A DNA stretch of 14,103 bases from Promethearchaeia archaeon (lineage in GTDB: Archaea; Asgardarchaeota; Lokiarchaeia; Sigyniarchaeales; SOKP01), in assembly GCA_029856295.1 (NCBI GenBank), contig JAHQWS010000317.1:1-14103 (forward strand), read 5' to 3'. The translations under genes were made by a program, and so were the position numbers. Positions 1 to 6,697 of the stretch are shown here, piece by piece. The notes under the pieces are model-generated. The model was not told the DNA's origin. It did not search any database and saw only the letters and a program-made list of their open reading frames with translations. The stretch's first letter is position 1, and each line of letters begins with the position of its first letter.

Positions 1-1
1 G

Positions 2-484
2 AGCACCTCTCGACAAGGAGCCAATCAATACGTTTTTAGCTATGATTATCCCCCGGGCATGGAGCCATTTCCAATACCTGAGGAACTTTTACCACCTCAA
101 CCACCAAAAACAGTGCCAGAAACAAATTTTATAGTATTAAGTGAGCTAAAGGTAGAGAATGGAAAAATCAAGAGTTATTTACCAGTGTTAAAGTCTATGC
201 TATCGGACAAAATTAATACTGTTTTAAATGAATGCGAATTTACTGCTGCGCCTAATGATTTCAAGACATTAGTTCCAAATTATTCTGAGAATATGGCAAT
301 CTATTGTTTATGTGGTGAGATTGCTGAGATTACAATTGTCCGAATATGCAATTGGAAAAATAAATTTAAATTTTACTTGTTTGAAAGTAAAGAATGTCAA
401 TGCAGCGAAACCGTCTATGCACTTTCAAAAATGGACGAAAAAGACAAGGTTCCTACTGAGTTAGAAGATATTTTTTCCAGTTAA
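2..484 (+). CDS. Unrecognised protein, C-terminal part, cut by the left edge
   Basis: I do not recognise this family. The frame is open to the very start of the window, with a protein-like sequence (TSRQGANQYVFSYDYPPG) before the first ATG at 59. That ATG has no Shine-Dalgarno sequence, so I treat the gene as entering from the left rather than starting at 59. The visible part has a Pro-rich linker (PEELLPPQPPK, about 10 residues after the ATG) and then a compact domain of about 110 residues. That domain contains two CxC pairs (YCLCGE and ECQCSE) plus further single Cys, which could bind metal. No signal peptide or membrane segment is visible. The stop lies 5 bp from the end of the convergent acyl-CoA-synthetase-like gene. 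Function unknown. Confidence 0.6.
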   Translation, partial: STSRQGANQYVFSYDYPPGMEPFPIPEELLPPQPPKTVPETNFIVLSELKVENGKIKSYLPVLKSMLSDKINTVLNECEFTAAPNDFKTLVPNYSENMAIYCLCGEIAEITIVRICNWKNKFKFYLFESKECQCSETVYALSKMDEKDKVPTELEDIFSS

Positions 485-508
485 TTTTTTTATTTCTTTT
501 TTATTTTT
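485..508 (+). terminator. T-tract terminator candidate
   Basis: Three T runs (7, 6 and 5 T, separated by single or few bases) begin directly after the TAA of the left-edge gene. Archaeal RNA polymerase commonly stops at such tracts without a hairpin. The tract also encodes the Lys-rich C-terminal tail of the opposing gene, so its T-richness has a second explanation. Confidence 0.35.
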
Positions 509-1845
509 GAATAGTAATCGTATAATAATTTATAGCCTCTTACTGCACGTTCCACTTCATTTTCGAACACAGGAATTTTTAATTCAGAGGCAGATTTAAA
601 CACTCGTTTTGCGCCTTCTCTTTCAGCTTGAATTAAGATGGTTATTATTGGTTTTTCAGGATAAGTTTCTTTAATGCCCTCGAAAATATTAAAGTCAAAC
701 TCTATTTCTATAAAAAATTCCAATGCCAAAATTAATCCATCTACACTATCGTCGTTTAATAAGGTATTTGCCGAAGTATTGTAAATCCCGCATATTTTTA
801 TTCCGATAAATTTTTCTGGCGGCCAATAATCCACGGGATTGCCATAATCGCAAGTTGAGCCTCCAATTTTATTTGAAATTATATCTTGCGATTCTTTATT
901 TGGTCTAGCCAATGATAAATGCTGTTTGCGCATTTCATTTATAATTAAATGAATTGCTCCGGAGGATGGGCCTATTATTCCCAAGTTAGGGCCTTTTGGT
1001 TCGGCACACCATAAAAATATTTTGGCAATCTCAAACAGTTCAATATAATTTAAAAGAGCTATCCCCCCGGCGTTCTTCAATTTTTTTTCCATTAACTCGT
1101 CTTTTCCCGCATAAAAGAATAGGACTGGTTTATAAGGGGCAACATTTTCAACCGCTTCTATTAGTTCATCTGTAATTTCTCGTAAAAATAATGAAATCAC
1201 TTTCGTTTTATCGTCATCTAAGAAAAATTCAAGAATATCAGCCTCGTTAATGTGAAATGATTTTCCTAAATGAACCACTCTCGAAATAGGTAATCTCTGC
1301 GATGGAGTCCACCATCCCAACGCACCTGCAAGCCCCCCCGACTGGGCGATAAAGCCAATCCCCTCTTTAATATTTTTATTTTCCCGCATAATATGTTGTC
1401 TGACGGGTATAATTGAAGTGGTGAAGTTATCAATGAAATTTATGATTCCAATCATGGAAGGGCCTAAGTAGGTAATCCCGTATTTATCGCATATCTGATT
1501 TAATCGTAACGTAAAATCCGTATCATTAATTCCTGCTTTTAATTCCGTTTGAATTGCAATAGATTTAACCCCAAACTTACCTAACTCTTCAACTATATCT
1601 AATATGTTAGTCCCTAAAACTATTACAGCCAATTCAGGAATTTGAGGTAATTCGTCCAAAGAATGATATGATCTAACACCTAATATCTCATTTGCATTTG
1701 GATTTACAATATATAATTGCCCTTTGTAAAAGATTTCTAAAAGATTTTTTAAAATTGTATAACTGAAAGTATAAGCTTGTCGGGAAACACCTACGATTAC
1801 AATGCTTTTCGGGTTAAAGAAAGGTTTGAGATTTTTCAAGATCAA
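490..1845 (-). CDS. Acyl-CoA synthetase (ADP-forming) alpha-like CoA-binding protein, catalytic His missing
   Basis: 451 aa, close to the length of stand-alone alpha subunits of archaeal ADP-forming acetyl/acyl-CoA synthetases. These form ATP from ADP as acyl-CoA is converted to the free acid. Visible parts: an N-terminal CoA-binding Rossmann domain (NPKSIVIVGVS, 11-21; YLGPSMIGIIN, 126-136), then succinyl-CoA-ligase-like domains (GFIAQSGGLAGAL, 164-176; GPSSGA, 292-297; GNPVDYWP, 335-342). In active members a loop of SHTGS/A-L type carries the phosphorylated His. Here the matching stretch reads KLKNAGGIAL (255-264), with Asn258 at the His position. No ATP-grasp beta subunit lies nearby. The start is TTG at 1845 or TTG at 1839; no in-frame ATG occurs before residue 153 and a stop lies just upstream. 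It may be a catalytically dead CoA-binding protein or a divergent subunit. Confidence 0.8.
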   Translation of the reverse strand: MILKNLKPFFNPKSIVIVGVSRQAYTFSYTILKNLLEIFYKGQLYIVNPNANEILGVRSYHSLDELPQIPELAVIVLGTNILDIVEELGKFGVKSIAIQTELKAGINDTDFTLRLNQICDKYGITYLGPSMIGIINFIDNFTTSIIPVRQHIMRENKNIKEGIGFIAQSGGLAGALGWWTPSQRLPISRVVHLGKSFHINEADILEFFLDDDKTKVISLFLREITDELIEAVENVAPYKPVLFFYAGKDELMEKKLKNAGGIALLNYIELFEIAKIFLWCAEPKGPNLGIIGPSSGAIHLIINEMRKQHLSLARPNKESQDIISNKIGGSTCDYGNPVDYWPPEKFIGIKICGIYNTSANTLLNDDSVDGLILALEFFIEIEFDFNIFEGIKETYPEKPIITILIQAEREGAKRVFKSASELKIPVFENEVERAVRGYKLLYDYYSKIKKK

Positions 1846-1993
1846 TATCTCTTAATTTTGGGTGAATTAAACAAAACAAAACTTTAAGATTATAAAGTAA
1901 ATAATGATATTTTAATTAATTTTATTTTATCTTAGATTGAATTATCTTAATGAATATACCCCTTATAGAACAAAAGAGTATTAAATCTACAAA

Positions 1994-2018
1994 TATTTAA
2001 CTTAAAATTTGTTAAATA
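1994..2018. repeat. 8-bp inverted repeat beyond the 3' end of the L10e gene
   Basis: TATTTAAC and GTTAAATA are perfect inverted copies separated by 9 nt, starting about 26 nt past the L10e stop in the 198-bp gap. This could be a transcript-end hairpin, but the arms are AT-rich and chance is a fair alternative. The rest of the gap shows nothing I recognise. Confidence 0.25.
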
Positions 2019-2043
2019 CTAATAAATAGCAATAATTATGCTT

Positions 2044-2688
2044 TCAAACCATATTTGAAGATTCTTCAAGTGCTAGTTCATATATGGGAATTTCTTTACG
2101 TTTTTTGTCATCGTATAAAGGCAACCCTGAGCGTTTAAGAAATTCTGGAGCCTTATATTTTAATATGACTATTTGACATGAACAAGGTATCTTCATAGAA
2201 GCGACTCTCAGTCTTTCTCTTACAAGGGGTAAATTCTTTAAGCTAGATCCCACTTCTGCTATAATCTGTCCAGCCCTTACACGAGCACAAACTCCCGTGC
2301 TTCGGCCGAATGAATTTCTCATCCCGCTTTGAACACGATCAGCTCCCGCAAAAGCCAACATGCGATTCTCGCGATATTTTTGAAATGGTTTTGGTCGTAT
2401 GCGGAATCGAAAACTATTCCTTCCGATCAATTTCTGAAGAGCACTATTAATTGTAATACGAATTGCTTCTAATGCATTAGAAGATATTTGTATCTGTTTG
2501 TCGACTTTAAGTCCGACTACTAAATCCCATTCCTCCCAGGCAATGCTTTTATTGCCTCCCCAAAACCTCACTATTTTAGACTGTGCGCCGCCACGGCCGA
2601 ATTCTCGACGACGATTACTACTTCTTTTATATTGGAAAGGTCTTCTTGACCATTTCGAATAACAGTGCCAAGGACGTCTGTGTGCGAT
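2044..2688 (-). CDS. rpl10e: Ribosomal protein L10e (archaeal/eukaryotic L10, uL16 family)
   Basis: Large-subunit protein near the tRNA-binding region of the ribosome. The core motif AFAGADRVQSGMRNSFGR and the following GVCARVRAGQ match the family. The longest frame opened by an ordinary start codon begins at GTG 2571 and would lose the conserved basic N-terminus. The same frame runs upstream with RRPWHCY and AQSKIVRF, which match the RRPxxCY and KIxxF segments of L10 proteins. That frame is closed by TAA at 2692-2694 and offers no ATG, GTG or TTG before 2571. An ATC at 2686-2688 falls exactly where Met is expected (ATC-Ala-His-Arg-Arg-Pro) and lies 5 nt after AGGTGGT. With it the protein is 214 aa, as in eukaryotic L10, and carries a C-terminal tail of about 40 residues longer than most archaeal homologues. 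Either the start is AUC or the sequence has an error here. Confidence 0.93.
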   Translation of the reverse strand: MAHRRPWHCYSKWSRRPFQYKRSSNRRREFGRGGAQSKIVRFWGGNKSIAWEEWDLVVGLKVDKQIQISSNALEAIRITINSALQKLIGRNSFRFRIRPKPFQKYRENRMLAFAGADRVQSGMRNSFGRSTGVCARVRAGQIIAEVGSSLKNLPLVRERLRVASMKIPCSCQIVILKYKAPEFLKRSGLPLYDDKKRKEIPIYELALEESSNMV

Positions 2689-2693
2689 TGTTT

Positions 2694-2700
2694 ACCACCT
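2694..2700 (-). promoter_or_regulatory. Ribosome binding site that places the L10e start at an ATC codon
   Basis: The minus strand reads AGGTGGT, which contains AGGTG complementary to the usual archaeal 16S 3' end. It is followed by AAACA and then ATC in frame with L10e. The spacing of 5 nt is normal. This supports initiation at 2688 rather than at the internal GTG at 2571. Confidence 0.6.
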
Positions 2701-2832
2701 TGATATTTTTAAATATTAATTTAATTCTACTAAGTCTTATGAAAAATAAAATAGAATAAGAAATAAATTTTATTAATTTTTAAAAAGTCAAATAAGTCTA
2801 TTTTTGCTAATTTAGTATTTTATTGAAGTTCA

Positions 2833-4023
2833 TTAATCCATTAGTGATGCTACCACCATGTCGGAAAGTCGTTGAAGGCGCATTACATTATGCCCTTCCT
2901 CTAAGAGTCCCGCTGAGAGGAAAACAAATGTAAGATCTCGTACAGGATCAACCCAGAACATTGTCGATCCCGCTCCAAGCCCAGCATAGCTCCCCGGGGA
3001 GGTCATTAATCCTAGAAAACATGGAAAGATGCCCTCGCCTCTGATAAAAAAGCTGAGTCCAAGATTGGCGGGAAAGACCGGCCATCCGTACATCTCCCGA
3101 CAATAATCAAAAAGATGATTAGGGAGGTCTCCTGTGTGAATGGTGGTGGCTAACTTAATCGTATTAGGAGAAAGAATCTGGGCGCCATCTAAGGTTCCAC
3201 CCCGCCTATACATCTCTGAGAAGCGAAATACATCTAGAGCTGTGGAAACAGCACCACCTGCTGGTAATTCTGTATCCTCTTTTGCGAGGGCGTTCATCGA
3301 TTCCAAGAGGAGAGGGTCGAATAATCCTGGAGTCTCATCACGTACTTTCACCGGAACAATGCGGCTCTTAAATTCATCTGGTAACCCGAGGGCAGTATCT
3401 TTCATTCCCAAAGGCATAAAGAGATCCTCTTTGAGTATCTTTCGGAAAGGGCGATTATTCTCATCTAATCGTTGAACAATGGCCCCTAACAAAGAGAAAG
3501 CAGGAATAGCATTATATGACACCATCTTTCCAGGCAGGGTTAAAAGGCGTTCATTACTGACAGCGGTAACGACAGCTTCAATATTAGCCAATTTGCGAAC
3601 AGATAACCCAAAAGGTATCTCAGTGTTAAGACCACTAGTGTGAGTAAGCAAATTGCCCACGGTGACTCTTTGCTTTCCCTTGATTTCAAATTCAGGAATA
3701 ATCTCACAGACTGGAGTTGAGAGACTGAATTTACCTTGCTCCATATCCATGAGGACTCTGGTCGTAGATAATTGCTTAGTGATGGACATGATGAAGAAAA
3801 TATCATCGATATTTGCCTGGCGATCATTTTTCATATCAGTCTTTCCCACAGCTTCATGCATCGCAATTTTCCCATGCCTGGCGACGATAAAAACCGCCGC
3901 ATCATAGGTGCCTTTCCCGATATCTTTCCCAATAGCACTTTTTAACCGCGTAAGGCGATCTTGGTCGAATCCTATTTTTGAGGCTTCAACTATTTCTGCT
4001 GAAAATTCTTCTTTATTCTGCAT
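2833..4023 (-). CDS. Beta-lactamase-fold serine hydrolase (class C / family VIII esterase type)
   Basis: 396 aa, typical for this family of penicillin-binding-protein-like hydrolases and esterases. The nucleophile motif SxxK is S80-I-T-K83, followed by LLTHTSGL (125-132), which is highly typical. The general-base Tyr is probably Y170 in PGKMVSYNA; the third motif residue is Ala instead of Asn, as in some esterases. PAGGAVSTALDVFRF (254-268) and GLGAGSTMFWVDP (348-360) mark the rest of the active-site frame. No signal peptide is visible, so it is probably cytoplasmic. GGAAGA lies a few bases upstream of the ATG. The gene is clearly GC-richer than its neighbours (several 60-base stretches at 48-58% by hand count), and the opposite strand stays open for long stretches. 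Both suggest recent acquisition, probably from a bacterium. Substrate unknown. Confidence 0.88.
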   Translation of the reverse strand: MQNKEEFSAEIVEASKIGFDQDRLTRLKSAIGKDIGKGTYDAAVFIVARHGKIAMHEAVGKTDMKNDRQANIDDIFFIMSITKQLSTTRVLMDMEQGKFSLSTPVCEIIPEFEIKGKQRVTVGNLLTHTSGLNTEIPFGLSVRKLANIEAVVTAVSNERLLTLPGKMVSYNAIPAFSLLGAIVQRLDENNRPFRKILKEDLFMPLGMKDTALGLPDEFKSRIVPVKVRDETPGLFDPLLLESMNALAKEDTELPAGGAVSTALDVFRFSEMYRRGGTLDGAQILSPNTIKLATTIHTGDLPNHLFDYCREMYGWPVFPANLGLSFFIRGEGIFPCFLGLMTSPGSYAGLGAGSTMFWVDPVRDLTFVFLSAGLLEEGHNVMRLQRLSDMVVASLMD

Positions 4024-4062
4024 AATATTCTTCCTATTTTTTTTGTAATATATTTACATTTT

Positions 4063-4076
4063 TATATTTAAATATA
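4063..4076 (-). promoter_or_regulatory. TATA-box candidate for the serine hydrolase gene
   Basis: TATATTTAAATATA lies about 40-53 nt upstream of the ATG at 4023. Transcription starting about 25 nt downstream would leave a short leader containing the Shine-Dalgarno sequence. The match is self-complementary and the region is AT-rich, so this is weak. The remainder of 4024-4236 shows nothing else. Confidence 0.25.
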
Positions 4077-4236
4077 TCCTTGGGAGTTTTTGCAATCAAG
4101 CATGCATTATTGCCATTTTATAGATAAAATAGGTAAGAGAATAAAATTTTAATTTTAAGAAGAGAAATTAAAAATAATCTTATACGATTAAACCTAAACA
4201 CATATAATTTAACAAGAACATTATTTTTTTGAAATC

Positions 4237-5370
4237 ATGATAGATATTGTTGCGGCATTTAGGATGAAAACAGAATTACTCTGTAAGGGATTATACTTAG
4301 ATAAAACTTTAATGGACCATTATAGCAAGCATGGAATTAGCTATGGGCGAAAGGGTGGCGCTGGACCGCTAGGGGGCAGATATTTTCTATTAGAAGATAA
4401 CAAAACTTTAGTTAATGTGGCTCTTTGGGATAATCCACAAAAAACTAATTTAGTCCTCCGCGAAAAGATCGATAATTTCTTTAAAGTTTATGATGTTCAA
4501 AATGAACTTTCTTTTGGTAAATTGAAATTAGTGTCTAATCCTAAGTATTATAGTCCTGAATATATCACTTCAGATGGAATTCAAATGAAGAAAATAGCTT
4601 TGGTACATGGAATCGACTGCCTAGCTAGCACCATATACCAAAAATGTAAATATTGGGCTTGTGGAGAAGCTTGTAAGTTCTGTGGAATTGAACTAAGTTT
4701 AAAATATGATACGACTATAGAAGAAAAGAATTTCAAACAAATGAATGAAGTTATCGCTCAAGCCAAAAAAGAAGGGAGATGTAATCATATGACTCTCACG
4801 AGCGGGACTGAAGAGAGTGATGATAAGGGAGCTAAGCGTTATATTGAACTTCTAGCGGGGATAAAAGAAAAGTACCCAAACCTTCCTTTACATGTTCAAC
4901 TAGAACCTTTAGATGGTTTAACATTAATCACCAAGCTTCGAGAAGCTGGCGCAGATACAATTGGAATACATATTGATATTCTTGATCAACATGTAAGAGA
5001 AATTATTACTCCTGGAAAAGCTCACCTTTCATTTGAATTATTTGAAAGCAATTGGAGACATGCCCTTGAAATATTTGGAAAAAATCAAGTATCGACGTTT
5101 ATTTTAACTGGATTTGAAGAGCCATATGAAGACTTTTTTTCCGATCTCGAAAAAATTGTGTCATTAGGGATTATACCGTTTATAACTCCCGTTAGATCAA
5201 TCCCAGGAATGAAAGACTTACCCACTACAAGCTTCAACATATTGATAGATAAATATATTAGAGCTGCAAAGATGATGAAAGAGTATGGCATAAATCCATT
5301 AGAAAATAAGGCAGGTTGTGTGAGATGCGGTGGATGTTCTGCGATTAAAGAAGCTTATCTTTCAGTTTAG
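4237..5370 (+). CDS. Radical SAM protein, resembling the MSMEG_0568 family
   Basis: 377 aa. The radical SAM [4Fe-4S] motif CxxxCxxC is C142-GEA-C146-KF-C149. A Gly-rich segment, RKGGAGPLGGRYF (38-50), precedes it, and further Cys lie at 128 and 137. The C-terminus ends with C361-VR-C364-GG-C367, a possible auxiliary cluster or zinc site. The TIM-barrel core follows the first motif (MTLTSGTEE, LHVQLEPLDG, GADTIGIHIDILD). The GGAGP segment and the closing GCVRCGGCSA recall the MSMEG_0568 radical SAM family, known from bacterial nitrilase-linked clusters and of unknown reaction; I make this match from memory. No nitrilase or other expected partner is present here. The start at 4237 has no clear Shine-Dalgarno; Met10 at 4264 is an alternative. 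It is followed by an 84-bp gap and the dehydrogenase, possibly transcribed separately. Confidence 0.85.
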   Translation: MIDIVAAFRMKTELLCKGLYLDKTLMDHYSKHGISYGRKGGAGPLGGRYFLLEDNKTLVNVALWDNPQKTNLVLREKIDNFFKVYDVQNELSFGKLKLVSNPKYYSPEYITSDGIQMKKIALVHGIDCLASTIYQKCKYWACGEACKFCGIELSLKYDTTIEEKNFKQMNEVIAQAKKEGRCNHMTLTSGTEESDDKGAKRYIELLAGIKEKYPNLPLHVQLEPLDGLTLITKLREAGADTIGIHIDILDQHVREIITPGKAHLSFELFESNWRHALEIFGKNQVSTFILTGFEEPYEDFFSDLEKIVSLGIIPFITPVRSIPGMKDLPTTSFNILIDKYIRAAKMMKEYGINPLENKAGCVRCGGCSAIKEAYLSV

Positions 5371-5422
5371 TTTGCTTTCTCTCATTTTTATAAAAATTTT
5401 AAAACTTTTTTAGCTTATTTAG

Positions 5423-5440
5423 TAATTATAATTGTAATTA
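5423..5440. promoter_or_regulatory. Imperfect palindrome just upstream of the dehydrogenase gene
   Basis: TAATTATAATTGTAATTA is an 18-mer that is self-complementary except at one pair. It can also be read as three near-copies of TAATTA. It lies 15 nt before the ATG, between likely promoter sequence and the GGTG ribosome site, where an operator would be effective. AT-rich chance repeats are common, so this is only a candidate. Confidence 0.25.
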
Positions 5441-5454
5441 TTAATGGTGTAGAT

Positions 5455-6336
5455 ATGACATTAAATGGTAAAAATATTGTAATAACTGGCTCTGGGAGAG
5501 GTATTGGAAAATCAATTGCAATCGCATGTGCGAAATTAGGAGCAAACATTGGACTAACATCAAGAACTATAGAAGAATTGAATGATACAAAAAAAGAAAT
5601 TGAAGTTTTAGGAACAAATGTAAAAGTTATCGTAAAACCAGCAGATATTACTAAATACGGAGAAGTAGAAAATATTTTTAAAGAATTTCATAACGAGCTA
5701 GGATTATTAAATGGCGTAATTGCAAACGCAGGTTATTCACGAATGAGTACTACACATGAATTTTACCCAGAAAAATTTTCTGAAATCATAGATGTGAACA
5801 TTCTGGGGGTATTTAATACATTTAAAGCAGCATATCCTTATTTAAAAAAGGATGATAAAAACGCAAAAGCTAGATTTATTATTACTGGCAGTGCTGCCTA
5901 TACTAATCCTATGCCTAAATTTGCTGCGTACACTGCATCTAAATATGCGACAATAGGTATGCAAAAATCATTAGCAGCAGAATATAAAAAAGAGAATATT
6001 ACTTTTAATCAAATACTTCCAACAATGGTCGATACCAGATTATTAAGAGGGAGAAAAGCCGGTGATGGCAATAAAGCCCCCAGCGTAATGGATCCCTCAG
6101 ATTTAACAGATTACTATATATTTCTTTTATCAGACGATTCAAATAGAGTAAATGATGAGTTAATATTTTCAAGTGATTTTCAAGAGATACAAAAAATTAT
6201 TAGCGAAGCTCCTGCGGAGAAAAGAGAAAATATTGATGTTGTTATGGAATATCTTGAAGAAAAGGCTCCTAAAGTTTATAATAATGTCAGAAAGCTTAAG
6301 AAATTGGTTCAATATCTTATGGATAAAGTTAATTAA
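5455..6336 (+). CDS. Short-chain dehydrogenase/reductase (SDR)
   Basis: 293 aa NAD(P)-dependent oxidoreductase of the classical SDR fold. The cofactor motif TGSGRGIG is at 11-18, NAG at 91-93, the structural Asn in VDVN-like form at N115, the catalytic Ser at S146 (ITGSAAY) and Y159-TAS-K163 completes the active site. After residue 235 there is a Lys/Glu-rich, probably helical tail of about 55 residues beyond the usual core. The acidic/basic residue after the second beta strand is Ser-Arg (TSRT, 35-38), which favours NADPH; this is inference. The substrate cannot be told. GGTG lies 5 nt before the ATG. A T9 tract follows 7 nt after the stop, so the gene is likely transcribed alone or ends its unit here. 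Confidence 0.9.
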   Translation: MTLNGKNIVITGSGRGIGKSIAIACAKLGANIGLTSRTIEELNDTKKEIEVLGTNVKVIVKPADITKYGEVENIFKEFHNELGLLNGVIANAGYSRMSTTHEFYPEKFSEIIDVNILGVFNTFKAAYPYLKKDDKNAKARFIITGSAAYTNPMPKFAAYTASKYATIGMQKSLAAEYKKENITFNQILPTMVDTRLLRGRKAGDGNKAPSVMDPSDLTDYYIFLLSDDSNRVNDELIFSSDFQEIQKIISEAPAEKRENIDVVMEYLEEKAPKVYNNVRKLKKLVQYLMDKVN

Positions 6337-6337
6337 A

Positions 6338-6352
6338 TTCTTCTTTTTTTTT
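6338..6352 (+). terminator. T-rich terminator candidate after the SDR gene
   Basis: TTC repeats followed by nine T in a row (6344-6352) begin one base after the dehydrogenase stop codon. This is the form expected of an archaeal factor-independent terminator. No hairpin is needed or seen. Confidence 0.4.
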
Positions 6353-6376
6353 GAACTTCAAATAAGTGAGAATACT

Positions 6377-6484
6377 TTTCATAATAATTGGGAAAATTTT
6401 CCTATTGACCAGAGAGAACAGGCCTCTCGATTTCTCAAAGAAAGGGGTATCGATCCAGTTGAAATTTTTAAAAAAAATTTTTAA
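6377..6484 (+). pseudogene. Coding-like tail without a start, probable gene relic
   Basis: The 361-bp gap between the SDR and the LutA-like gene contains a stretch that reads like the end of a real protein: WENFPIDQREQASRFLKERG then IDPVEIFKKNF and a stop. It is more GC-rich than the flanking spacer and well mixed in residue types. No ATG, GTG or TTG in this frame lies between the SDR stop and this segment. The only in-frame ATG (6284) is inside the SDR gene and would pass through a Phe run from the T9 tract. It may be the last part of a lost gene or a small overlapping protein. From 6485 to 6697 I see only AT-rich spacer. Confidence 0.35.
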
Positions 6485-6697
6485 TTACTAATTTATCATT
6501 TTATATGCCAATCTTTTTTTTCGATCTGAATGAAATTTTGATTAAAATTAGAGATATCCCTCAATAAATTTAATTTAGAAATGTTTTAACTCCTAAATCC
6601 GTTCTGGATAGAATATAGTTTCTTCAAACATTATAAAAATTTTCAAATTTAAGTATATAACAATTAAAAATAATAAAAAGAAAAAATTCAATAAATT

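Noticed and set aside
3140..3907. Long open frames on the plus strand opposite the serine hydrolase gene (111 and 84 codons)
   Set aside because: They mirror a gene with strong family motifs on the other strand and show no motif of their own; they arise from its higher GC content.
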